DNA from: Bacteroidota bacterium
Lineage (GTDB): Bacteria; Bacteroidota; Bacteroidia; Chitinophagales; Chitinophagaceae
Direction of reading: 5' to 3'
Assembly (NCBI GenBank): GCA_023386395.1
Contig: JAEWJV010000063.1
Location: forward strand, 1 to 12,468
Length of the DNA: 12,468 bases
Below the pieces are notes generated by a model. The model ran no database searches and had not been told where the DNA came from. It saw only the letters and a program-made list of their open reading frames with translations. Below are positions 1-7,079 of this stretch, piece by piece. The first letter of the stretch is position 1. Each line of letters opens with the position of its first letter. The position numbers were made by a program, and so were the translations under genes.

Positions 1-70
1 CCGCAGCCGCCCCGCCGCCAGATCGGGTTTAAACAGCAGGAAGGGTAAGCGGTAACGGGTATGGGGTATT
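1..70. other. GC-rich left edge, possible tail of an upstream gene
   Basis: The first 60 bases are distinctly GC-rich compared with the block that follows. Two + frames are open from the edge, one stopping at 46-48 and one at 53-55, so the end of an upstream gene could be present. Neither short tail is recognisable and the frame cannot be decided. Confidence 0.2.
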
Positions 71-116
71 AGCTGTGAGCTATCAGCTGTCAGCAGGCAT
101 CTCACTGCTCACAGTT
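71..116. repeat. Degenerate AGCTGTGAGC repeat with palindromic partner
   Basis: AGCTGTGAGC at 71-80 is followed by the related unit ATCAGCTGTCAGC and then by the near-inverse GCTCACAGTT at 107-116 (9 of 10 positions complementary to 71-80), so the segment can fold into an imperfect hairpin. Similar AGCTRYGAGC units occur on the right side of the island near 11576-11612. I have the impression that such low-complexity units are dispersed intergenic repeats in Bacteroidota genomes, but dispersal cannot be tested here. Confidence 0.5.
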
Positions 117-127
117 ACCTTTGAAAA

Positions 128-346
128 ATGGCCGGTGTTCACACAAAAGCGCAGCGCAGCTACAATATGCTCCGCATTAAAGGTAAAAACACGAAGCCGG
201 AAATGCTGGTGCGCCGTAGCCCATCTCCTAATGGGTGCATTCCCAATTTCCATTCCCTCTAACAGTTGCCGTCTCACTATCCACATCTTATGCAACGTGA
301 CTTAAAAGCAAACGAAAGAACCAACCATAAAATTAGCTTTGCTTAA
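128..346 (+). pseudogene. vsr: Decayed vsr (very short patch repair endonuclease) relic
   Basis: ATG at 128 opens a 44-codon frame ending at TAA 260-262. Its residues 12-28, SYNMLRIKGKNTKPEML, followed by VRR, match the strongly conserved N-terminus of Vsr endonucleases (usual form SYNMSRIKGKNTKPEMLVRR). After VRR only spaced positions still fit, such as NG and H of the expected FLHANGFRYRLH. Past the stop, the same frame continues with QLP (compare KLPG) and MQRDLKANERTN (290-325), which resembles the late Vsr helix ahead of the GW segment, and ends at TAA 344-346. The catalytic centre (PDIVLP...HGCFWHGH) is absent, so this is a point-mutated, internally deleted remnant. Vsr nicks T:G mismatches produced by deamination of 5-methylcytosine and is usually encoded beside a 5mC methyltransferase, consistent with the gene at 1416. 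The N-terminal match is secure; the part after the stop is less certain. Confidence 0.72.
334..341 (+). promoter_or_regulatory. Candidate -7 promoter box for the HNH gene
   Basis: TAGCTTTG matches the Bacteroidota -7 consensus TAnnTTTG and lies 17 bases before the ATG at 359, giving a very short leader. I see no convincing -33 TTG at the expected distance, so this is a weak call. Confidence 0.3.
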
Positions 347-358
347 AACCAATTAAAG

Positions 359-1132
359 ATGGCCGAAAGAAAACTTTGGACAAGGGATGAACTAGTGCTT
401 GCCTTAAACCTCTATCTTAAACTGCCATTTGGAAAACTGCATTCCAAAACGTCGGAAATAATTCACTTGGCCAATCTTATTGAAAGAACAGCAAGCGCAG
501 TCGCTATGCGCTTAAACAACTTTGCGGCGGTTGACCCTTATCACCGGCAACGCGGTATTGTTGGTTTAACCGGCGGCATAAAACAAGTGGAACCAATATG
601 GAATGAGTTTATTGATAACAAAGACGAATTGCTATTTGAAAGCGAAAGGATATTGGCTGAAAAAGAACCTACAACAATAGAAAATAAATATTCCGCAGAC
701 CTAAAGGATATCCGCCATTTAAAAGGTGAATATAAATTAAGGGAAGTTAAAACAAGGGTGAACCAAAATGTTTTCCGGCAGATAGTTATTGCCAACTATA
801 ACGGCCGTTGCGCTATTACAGGTATTGATATCCCCGATCTTTTATTAGCCAGCCACATATTGCCTTGGTCAAAAAATGAAAAAGAAAGGTTGAACCCCGA
901 AAATGGAATTTGCCTTTCGCCACTGTATGATAAAGCTTATGATAAAGGTTATATTGGCATTACTGAAAAGTTTGATATCGTTTTATCCAGTGCATTAAAG
1001 AAGAAGCACAAAGAAGCATACCACGAGAAGCATTTTGCCGTTTTAGAAGGTTCTAAAATTTTTATGCCTAAAAAATATCAACCTGCTAAAAAGTTTCTTC
1101 AATACCATATGGATGTAATCTTTAAAGGATGA
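359..1132 (+). CDS. HNH endonuclease, putative restriction enzyme
   Basis: A 257-residue protein. Residues about 145-202 form an HNH_2-type nuclease core: NGRCAITG (148-155), ASHILPW with the general-base histidine candidate H166 (164-170), ENGICLSPLYDKAYDKGYI (181-199) with N182. In the canonical form the position before DKAFD is histidine; here it is Y190, so the metal-binding set may be altered. The N-terminal 100 residues (WTRDELVLALNLYLKLPFG) are a helical domain often seen ahead of this core and may bind DNA. It lies upstream of a 5mC methyltransferase on the same strand, so a type II-like restriction role is the natural inference: cleavage of DNA lacking methylation by the neighbour. 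The 283-base gap with a hairpin between them means co-transcription is not certain. The ATG at 359 is preceded in frame by a nearby stop and no better start is present. Confidence 0.85.
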   Translation: MAERKLWTRDELVLALNLYLKLPFGKLHSKTSEIIHLANLIERTASAVAMRLNNFAAVDPYHRQRGIVGLTGGIKQVEPIWNEFIDNKDELLFESERILAEKEPTTIENKYSADLKDIRHLKGEYKLREVKTRVNQNVFRQIVIANYNGRCAITGIDIPDLLLASHILPWSKNEKERLNPENGICLSPLYDKAYDKGYIGITEKFDIVLSSALKKKHKEAYHEKHFAVLEGSKIFMPKKYQPAKKFLQYHMDVIFKG

Positions 1133-1310
1133 TGCTTTTAAAAACCCCTCGGGGATTTATGCCGCTACATAGATAAAATTATCAAAGGATGATAAGATGC
1201 TTGAGAAATAAAATGTGGAGGGATTAAAAACTTAAGTAACCAGACCGGACTTAAGTATCAAGGCTCAACTGTTGCAAAGGCAATACAACTATAGCTATAT
1301 CAAGGCCTGT

Positions 1311-1339
1311 GCACGGATGTGTCGCAATATCATCCGTGC
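1311..1339 (+). terminator. 9-bp hairpin followed by T run
   Basis: GCACGGATG (1311-1319) is perfectly complementary to CATCCGTGC (1331-1339) across an 11-base loop, followed by TTGATCTTTTT. It may terminate the HNH transcript or act as an operator for the methyltransferase. The T run starts 5 bases after the stem, so terminator efficiency is uncertain. Confidence 0.45.
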
Positions 1340-1351
1340 TTGATCTTTTTG

Positions 1352-1379
1352 TTACTTTTTCCATCAAGGGAAAAAGTAA
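1352..1379. repeat. Perfect 11-bp inverted repeat upstream of the cytosine methyltransferase
   Basis: TTACTTTTTCC (1352-1362) and GGAAAAAGTAA (1369-1379) are perfect inverses with a 6-base loop, ending 36 bases before the ATG at 1416. It could be a transcript hairpin or a dispersed palindromic repeat. The rest of 1133-1415 holds no convincing gene. Confidence 0.6.
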
Positions 1380-1415
1380 ATATCAATTTATTTAGAATTA
1401 AAATAAACCTTACTC

Positions 1416-2303
1416 ATGTACCAACCCACAGCCAAAGGCTATTTCTCCGGTTGCGGCGGCATGGAACTCGGTATGCAGCAAGCCGGCGTCAGCATTATAC
1501 AATCGCTCGATTTAGATGCGGAAGCTACCGCCTGCATGCAGGCCAACAAGCATTATTTCGGCCATACCATTCTCACTGCTGATATAAAAGATAAAACAGT
1601 ATTAGAACAACCCCATTCCGATATCATCATTGGCACGTACCCTTGCACCAAGTATTCACCTATTGCCGATATACATGGCACACGTACCGGCGATGACCTC
1701 TTCCTGCATTTCTTTCGTCATATAGCTATTGAGAAGCCTGAAATGTACGTAGTAGAAAATGTGCCGGGCATGAAAAAGTTTAAGGTGGTAATGGAAGCCA
1801 TGACCAAGCTGCCGGATTATTATGTGCATGTATTTTGCCCGGTAGATGCTTTGAATTGGCTGCCGCAAAAACGAAAGCGTTTAATACTGATTGGAACAAG
1901 AAAACCTTTTAATATTAGTGAACCAAAAGCCATCAACAACCGTCCAAGAATGAAAGATATTCTGGAACGGAACCCGCAGATTGAAATGCCTGCTTATGTT
2001 ATAAAAAGGATTACGGGAAAATATAGGGATTTACCAATAATTATAGATGCTGATAACCCTAATGCTTTTGCACCAACTTGTGTAGCACATTATGCCAAAG
2101 ACCTCAGCACAAGATTGGTAAAAGATAAACAGGCGCAATATGGTGTAAGGCCATTCTCCATCCGCGAATATGCAAGGCTGCAAGGCTTTCCCGATGATTT
2201 TTATTTTGAAGAGAAACGTTTTTCTTATAAGCTTATTGGCAATGCCGTGCCGGTGCAGATGGGCAAATGGGTGGGTGAAGCGGCGGTGCGGTATTTTAAT
2301 TGA
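1416..2303 (+). CDS. DNA (cytosine-5-)-methyltransferase
   Basis: A 295-residue AdoMet-dependent enzyme that methylates carbon 5 of cytosine in a specific site. Motifs are in standard order: motif I FSGCGGMELGM (10-20), motif IV with catalytic Cys77 in GTYPCTKYSP, motif VI ENV (114-116), motif VIII QKRKRLILIG (151-160), a short target-recognition region (about 165-235), motif IX REYARLQGFPD (250-260) and motif X GNAVPV (275-280). It is compact compared with typical enzymes. Motif IV is unusual: the common form is GGPPCQ.FS, whereas here the residues before the catalytic Cys are GTY-P and the following Q is T. It lies between the HNH nuclease and the HEPN protein on one strand, next to the vsr relic. 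I infer that it protects self DNA in a restriction-modification set; the recognition sequence cannot be read from the protein. Confidence 0.93.
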   Translation: MYQPTAKGYFSGCGGMELGMQQAGVSIIQSLDLDAEATACMQANKHYFGHTILTADIKDKTVLEQPHSDIIIGTYPCTKYSPIADIHGTRTGDDLFLHFFRHIAIEKPEMYVVENVPGMKKFKVVMEAMTKLPDYYVHVFCPVDALNWLPQKRKRLILIGTRKPFNISEPKAINNRPRMKDILERNPQIEMPAYVIKRITGKYRDLPIIIDADNPNAFAPTCVAHYAKDLSTRLVKDKQAQYGVRPFSIREYARLQGFPDDFYFEEKRFSYKLIGNAVPVQMGKWVGEAAVRYFN

Positions 2304-2356
2304 TAATGAGATTGGTTTAAATTGAATTTATTTTATAGAAATAAATAATAACTAAT

Positions 2357-3559
2357 ATGAAAAATTACTTGAAACAAATAAAATATATAAAAACATTGCA
2401 AAAAGAACTTGCCGGAAATGTGAGCGGCAATAATAAAAACAAAAGCGCTGCATTAGAATTTAAGGAGAGCGCTTATCTTTTTAAAGTAGAAAGTGAATTA
2501 AACCTTGATGTTAATGAATATTCTTTTCTTTTCATTACAGATGACTTAAGCCTGCAAATCAAGGCAACTGCGGTTAACGTGGAAACATCTGTTGAGCGAA
2601 AATTTGTTTCGCATTATACGGAATGCAAAGTCTTTTCTTTTCAAAACAGCAATTGGAACGATTATGGTTTATACAGAAGCTTTTTTTACACTTCTTCCAA
2701 ACATTTGCTTTTTCAGGTTTTTGGTAAAGCATCTAAGATTCAACTAACCGTCAATCATAAATCTATTTCTATACGCCAACTTGACGACTATATCGTTATT
2801 GAAAATGAAGCTGAAATATCCTATGAAGAATTTTCAGTTATATCCTATAATATTCTGGTAGCATTAGGTTTTGTGTCTGGTGTATTTATTCAAGATGCAG
2901 TATTTACTTTTCAGCAAGACAATGAAAGTGAAAATGAAATGATTATCAAATATGAAAAATTAAGAAAAGGTTTTAAATCTATATATCATCCTTTTACAGC
3001 CAATCCTTTTGGCTATAATCATTATCTAGGAAAAAATACTACTAAAAGAATTTACGAACAGGATATTTTAAAATATTTACAGGCAGAGCAATTATCTAAA
3101 CTGTCACAACTATCACAAGAAAATTCTGAGGTACAATATGCATTAGTATTGTTTAATGAAGCTAATGGAAGCGATACATCTTTATTAATAAGAAATAACT
3201 GCTTTTTTATTGTAATAGAAGTGCTAAGAAAGTTTTTTTATAGCGTGTTTGAAGATAAGCTTTCTAAAGATTATTCAAATAATAAAAATGCAGACAAAGC
3301 AAAAATGGTCTTTGAATGCTTCATGCATGTTACCGATGAAGATATTTTATTATTACAAAAGCGCAATGATTTTATGCATGGCGATATAAAAGATATAGAA
3401 GATGCGGAAATGGTAATCATCATGCAGAAGCAGCTTTCATTTATATACAAAATTGTATTTTCCTATATTGGTTTTGATGGGCGCATAATTGACCATTATG
3501 CTATGCGTAATAATAAAATTGAACAGGCTTTTATTAAAATTGACAATGTGAAAAACTAA
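2357..3559 (+). CDS. HEPN-motif protein, putative ribonuclease effector
   Basis: A 400-residue protein that I do not recognise along its full length. The N-terminal ~200 residues are rich in predicted beta strand (for example EYSFLFITDDLSLQIKATAV) and have no catalytic motif I can name. The C-terminal third (about 255-375) is helical and contains R336-N337-D-F-M-H341, an exact RNxxxH motif of HEPN metal-independent RNases, with a preceding helix CFFIVIEVLRKFF (282-294) as expected for the HEPN bundle. HEPN RNases are recurrent effectors in abortive defence, and ApeA-like proteins join an N-terminal sensor domain to a C-terminal HEPN; whether this is such a protein needs a profile search. It starts 53 bases after the methyltransferase stop on the same strand, so joint transcription is plausible. 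I infer a sensor-plus-RNase architecture. No signal peptide or membrane segment is evident. Confidence 0.65.
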   Translation: MKNYLKQIKYIKTLQKELAGNVSGNNKNKSAALEFKESAYLFKVESELNLDVNEYSFLFITDDLSLQIKATAVNVETSVERKFVSHYTECKVFSFQNSNWNDYGLYRSFFYTSSKHLLFQVFGKASKIQLTVNHKSISIRQLDDYIVIENEAEISYEEFSVISYNILVALGFVSGVFIQDAVFTFQQDNESENEMIIKYEKLRKGFKSIYHPFTANPFGYNHYLGKNTTKRIYEQDILKYLQAEQLSKLSQLSQENSEVQYALVLFNEANGSDTSLLIRNNCFFIVIEVLRKFFYSVFEDKLSKDYSNNKNADKAKMVFECFMHVTDEDILLLQKRNDFMHGDIKDIEDAEMVIIMQKQLSFIYKIVFSYIGFDGRIIDHYAMRNNKIEQAFIKIDNVKN

Positions 3560-3630
3560 TGAGCAACCCAATGTAAAGAAAGATTGCAAGAATGAGAATT
3601 GCAATGTCCACTTTTACATCAGTTTTTCAC
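3548..3630. terminator. Nested palindrome between convergent genes, likely bidirectional terminator
   Basis: Three nested perfect inverted repeats share one centre: GTGAAAAACT (3548-3557) with AGTTTTTCAC (3621-3630), ATGTAAA (3571-3577) with TTTACAT (3613-3619), and ATTGCA (3583-3588) with TGCAAT (3600-3605). The outer arm overlaps the stop codon of the HEPN gene, and the A/T tracts in the arms give T runs in both directions. This fits a shared terminator for the convergent HEPN and receiver-like genes. The remaining bases to 3714 show no gene. Confidence 0.5.
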
Positions 3631-3714
3631 TTGAGACATTCTAAGAAAAAATGGCTGGTTTTTTAAAAGTATATTTAAAAAAACTTCAAGCTAATTCAAG
3701 AAATAAAGAATAAT

Positions 3715-5547
3715 TTAAACCTTCAAATTCTTAGTTTCAATCATCTCAGCATAATCGGGTAGCTCAGCTGCTCTTGAAAGATAATATCCATAACGTTCTA
3801 AAAGTCTATTCGCCCAATGTGCTTTTAGACGTTTAACTCTTTTAACTCCAAAATCAAATCCTTCACTATCACTGTAAGAATTTAGGTTTCCAATTTTTTT
3901 ATCTGTTGGAGAAACAGATTCAATAAGTTTATTTAAAATGCTTTGTATATCTTTTACGCCCTGCTCTTTTAGCTGATTTTCCATGTTCTTTAAAAATTCA
4001 GTTCTTTTTTGGCAGATTTGCTTGACGAAATCGAAACGATTTCTTAATGATTGACTAAATGAGTATAGCGGATAAATCTTATCAAGTTTGAATTTAGCTT
4101 CACCATCATCATTAAAACTTACTAGATCCAAAATGCTAACATAAACCATTAGTTCATTTCGAAAATCTACAACACCAATTAAGTCACTATCCTCACTAGT
4201 ATAATTGTTTAAAAGAAACTTATTAGAGAAATAAGTATTTTTTAGTCCGTATTTACTTGCAAAATCGTCGATTTCTTTTTGTATTTCTATTTTTGGTTTG
4301 AAGTCAATTTTCAATAGTGTAAAAAATTCATTTTTTCTATTTCTTTTACCATTACTGCGAAGTATAAGATCACATTCCTGTCCAATTAAAATATAATACT
4401 GTTTTATACCTTCATAAACCAACTCGAAAATATCTCCATTATTTATCGGTTCATATAAGCCATTAAGTACAGTATCATTTGTGTATAACTCTAAATTTCT
4501 TATTCGATTTCTATTAAAGTTTGGAATATCTTTCTGTTCTAAAGGAAAGGTGTGTTTAGCAAGTTTTATAGCCTTTTCAAAGAAGGGATTTACCTTTTCC
4601 GCATAATCTTTTTTTAAAAGCTCTTGTCTAACGTTTTGATCAAAGATTACGTTGAATATTCTTATTAAAGTTTCCCCTGCCCAGACTCCTTCGATATTAG
4701 AAGCATGTAAGATAACATGATCAAATTCATATGTATCGATTCCAATGATTTCTGAACAGCTTACAGAAAAAGCTTCCTCTAATACTTCTTTAGATATGGA
4801 TTTAACCTTTTCATACAACGGATTCAGTATAACTTTTTTTATCCCATCTCCGAATTCTAACTCGTTGTTTTTTCTTTTTTTAGCCAAGACAAACATATTT
4901 GATTCAGTCAATCTTCCTTGTTGTCCTGCTAAAATTTCTTTTCTCTTTGCAATCTCTTCACCAGTTGACTTAACTAAATGCGTAAAAATAGAGCATATGC
5001 ATTTTTCATTATTATCTTTTTCCTTTACTCTTAAAACTAAATCAACTCCTGTAATAGTTAAGAACTCTCCTTGTGCTTCTTTTAAATCTAAATCAAACAA
5101 TACAAGAATTTTATCGGATTCACTTAAAGAAGCTATTTTACTGGATATAGTATCTACTGCAATAGAAGGTTCAAGAATCTTGAGCATACCTTGATTGAAA
5201 TACTTTTGTATGTCAAACGCATCGTTATCTTCATCACCTTGTATAATCTTATCTTCCAAACCAAAATGAGAAGATAAGGCTTTTACAAAAACCATGTTTT
5301 CAATTGTATAAAGCTTAGTAATTTCATTAATTAGAAATTCTTGTTCTTCTTCCGTGTCTATATGAGTAGACGATAGAACTAGTTTCAATTTTCCGTCTTG
5401 GGCAATGTCTGTTTTTACAAGATTGGCAAGTATAATTTCTTTTTTCTTTTGAAATGAATTTACCCTATCATCTACATAATATACTTGCTTAATATTTTCT
5501 TTAGATAAAATAGTAGCAATCTGTGTTTTTACTTGGTTTAGATCCAT
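3715..5547 (-). CDS. Large protein with divergent receiver-like N-terminal domain
   Basis: A 610-residue soluble protein. The N-terminal ~225 residues show the receiver-domain residue set on strand-like segments: QVYYVDDRV with acidic D26-D27, KILVLFDLDL with D152 as phosphoacceptor candidate, CICSIFTHL with T189 (or S186), and NMFVLAKKR with K223. A long insert (about 30-140) separates the first two, so this is at best a highly diverged receiver. The remaining ~385 residues are not recognised; a conspicuous patch is GDIFELVYEG...YYILIGQECDLILRSNGKR (about 371-402), beta-rich with a QECDL signature, and the C-terminus is helical. No DNA-binding output domain is evident. It starts 2 bases after the stop of the GHKL gene, so it is the last gene of the operon. 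I infer that it is the phosphoacceptor or effector partner of the GHKL protein. The C-terminal part could be the effector domain. Confidence 0.6.
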   Translation of the reverse strand: MDLNQVKTQIATILSKENIKQVYYVDDRVNSFQKKKEIILANLVKTDIAQDGKLKLVLSSTHIDTEEEQEFLINEITKLYTIENMVFVKALSSHFGLEDKIIQGDEDNDAFDIQKYFNQGMLKILEPSIAVDTISSKIASLSESDKILVLFDLDLKEAQGEFLTITGVDLVLRVKEKDNNEKCICSIFTHLVKSTGEEIAKRKEILAGQQGRLTESNMFVLAKKRKNNELEFGDGIKKVILNPLYEKVKSISKEVLEEAFSVSCSEIIGIDTYEFDHVILHASNIEGVWAGETLIRIFNVIFDQNVRQELLKKDYAEKVNPFFEKAIKLAKHTFPLEQKDIPNFNRNRIRNLELYTNDTVLNGLYEPINNGDIFELVYEGIKQYYILIGQECDLILRSNGKRNRKNEFFTLLKIDFKPKIEIQKEIDDFASKYGLKNTYFSNKFLLNNYTSEDSDLIGVVDFRNELMVYVSILDLVSFNDDGEAKFKLDKIYPLYSFSQSLRNRFDFVKQICQKRTEFLKNMENQLKEQGVKDIQSILNKLIESVSPTDKKIGNLNSYSDSEGFDFGVKRVKRLKAHWANRLLERYGYYLSRAAELPDYAEMIETKNLKV

Positions 5548-5549
5548 AG

Positions 5550-7070
5550 CTAGGAGCTTATTATAGAATTAATATAAAGTTGAAAAATGTATTGATTATT
5601 TTGTGTGTTTCTTTCAGGTAATAATGTGATAGTACATCCAATTGAGTCAAGTAATTGTTGCACAATGAACAGACCCAACCCTCGACCAACACCTTCCGGC
5701 TTTAATGTTACAAAAGGCTGAAAAAGTGTGTTCTCTATAGCCTGTGGAATTCCATTTCCGTTGTCGTAGATTCTGATATATGGTTGTTGTATGTCAATAA
5801 AAATAGTTGGAGTGAAATTCTTTTGTCTTTTGAGCTGTTCCTTTAACCAATATTCAGAGTTTAGCACGATATTGTCTAAAATTTGAATTAGTTTGCCTTT
5901 ATTAACTGTAAGCCTAGAGTTAGGTGAATTATTAGTTAGCTGTAGCTGAATTACTCCTTTAAATTTTTCGTTATAATAGTTGGATAGCTCGTTAAACAAA
6001 CTGTTTAAAGTAAAAGTTTCTTTAGATTCACGAACATACTTAAGAGCAGGGTCTAAATGCGAAAGTTGTTTTCTGAATGAGGTAACTGAACTTTTTACAG
6101 ATTCTAAATAAATGTTTAACTGAATTAATTCTGATGGTATTTTCTTTGCAAATCGTTTAATTATCGAATTTGTTTCCTCAAATAACTTATCAGCAATGTT
6201 AGACAATTCATGAGATAAAGCTTCAGCAGTTAATCCTAAACTAGCTAAATCTGTGAATTCTGATAATTGATTTTCTAAACTTTCAATTTGTGGCTGCAAA
6301 ACATCAACATAGTTATCTAACTTTTTTGTCTCATCTAGGATTTTGGATATTTCTTCAACCAAATTATTAGAATCTGCCAACAGCGTGTTTAATAGCGTTA
6401 GGTGTTCTTTTAACTGCTTCGAATTATTTGTATCAATACTAACTTCTTTAATTTTATTTTTCGCTTGTTCAAGTCTCATATTTACAGCAGCCATACGCTT
6501 TTCGACCTCTCTTGAATTTTTAGCTGTTGAACTTAAATTTTTGAACGCTTCCTGTATGGGATTTATTCCTAAATTTTTAGTTGAAATATGCTTGACATAC
6601 TCATTAAAACTTCTTCTTGTTTTTTCGAGAGTTAAGTTTATTTGCTTAACAATGAATTCCATAATTTTAAAGAAATTCGTCGTATAAGGAGACTCTATAA
6701 AACCTTCCCTATCCGTTTTCTCTCTTAAATGATAATTATCCTTTGCGCTTATTTGGACGTTCCCGACAACGTTAAAGGGTTTTAAACCATAAAATGAAGA
6801 ACCGCTTGTATTTCCAGAACCAAGTTTTAGCCAGTCTTGACTATTAAGGCCGTATGGTTTAATACCGAAACCATCTCTATAAATTCGGATGCCTGTTTGG
6901 TTTTGAATAATGGTTTTTATATCAGAATTGGTATTTAAAATTTGACCAAAATCCTTTGTAAGAGCATAATCGTTTATTTTACCAGAAAAAGGTCCAGGGT
7001 AAGCAAGTTCATAAATTAGTAAGAGATTTTCGTCTAATATCAAGTTATCATCTTCGTCTCTTTTCTCCAC
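5550..7070 (-). pseudogene. C-terminal half of split double-GHKL protein: transducer, coiled coil, kinase-like ATPase
   Basis: A 506-codon frame from a GTG at 7070. Residues 60-125 (IRIYRDGFGIKPYG, DWLKLG, REGFIESP) match the transducer segment that normally follows an HSP90/MORC-like GHKL domain in the same polypeptide. Residues about 180-275 are a probable coiled coil. AEALSHEL (282-289, H287) resembles a histidine-kinase H-box, and 395-470 is a HATPase_c core: N-box ILDNIVLN (397-404), G1 DNGNGIP (436-442), QPFVT (451-455), G2 GRGLGL (462-467). It continues in the same frame as the gene at 7080-8171 after a single TAA; no Shine-Dalgarno precedes the GTG. I think the two are one ~873-residue gene interrupted by a nonsense codon, unless re-initiation or readthrough restores it. 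An autophosphorylating kinase role acting on the downstream receiver-like protein is inference. Confidence 0.72.
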
Positions 7071-7079
7071 AAAAATTAA

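Noticed and set aside
138..170. A 5-base GCAGC duplication that seems to frameshift the vsr relic (one frame reads VFTQKRS, another YNMLRIKGK).
   Set aside because: Reading from ATG 128 the frame is continuous as MAGVHTKAQRSYNMLRIKGK; no shift is needed and the VFTQKRS reading was a coincidence.
1142..1160. AAACCCCTCGGGGATTT as a terminator after the HNH gene.
   Set aside because: A hairpin-compatible loop leaves only 3 GC pairs and then an A-A mismatch; no real T run follows.
4745..5194. 149-codon open frame on the + strand inside the receiver-like gene.
   Set aside because: It lies opposite a long, motif-bearing frame; its residue composition is that of an antisense shadow.
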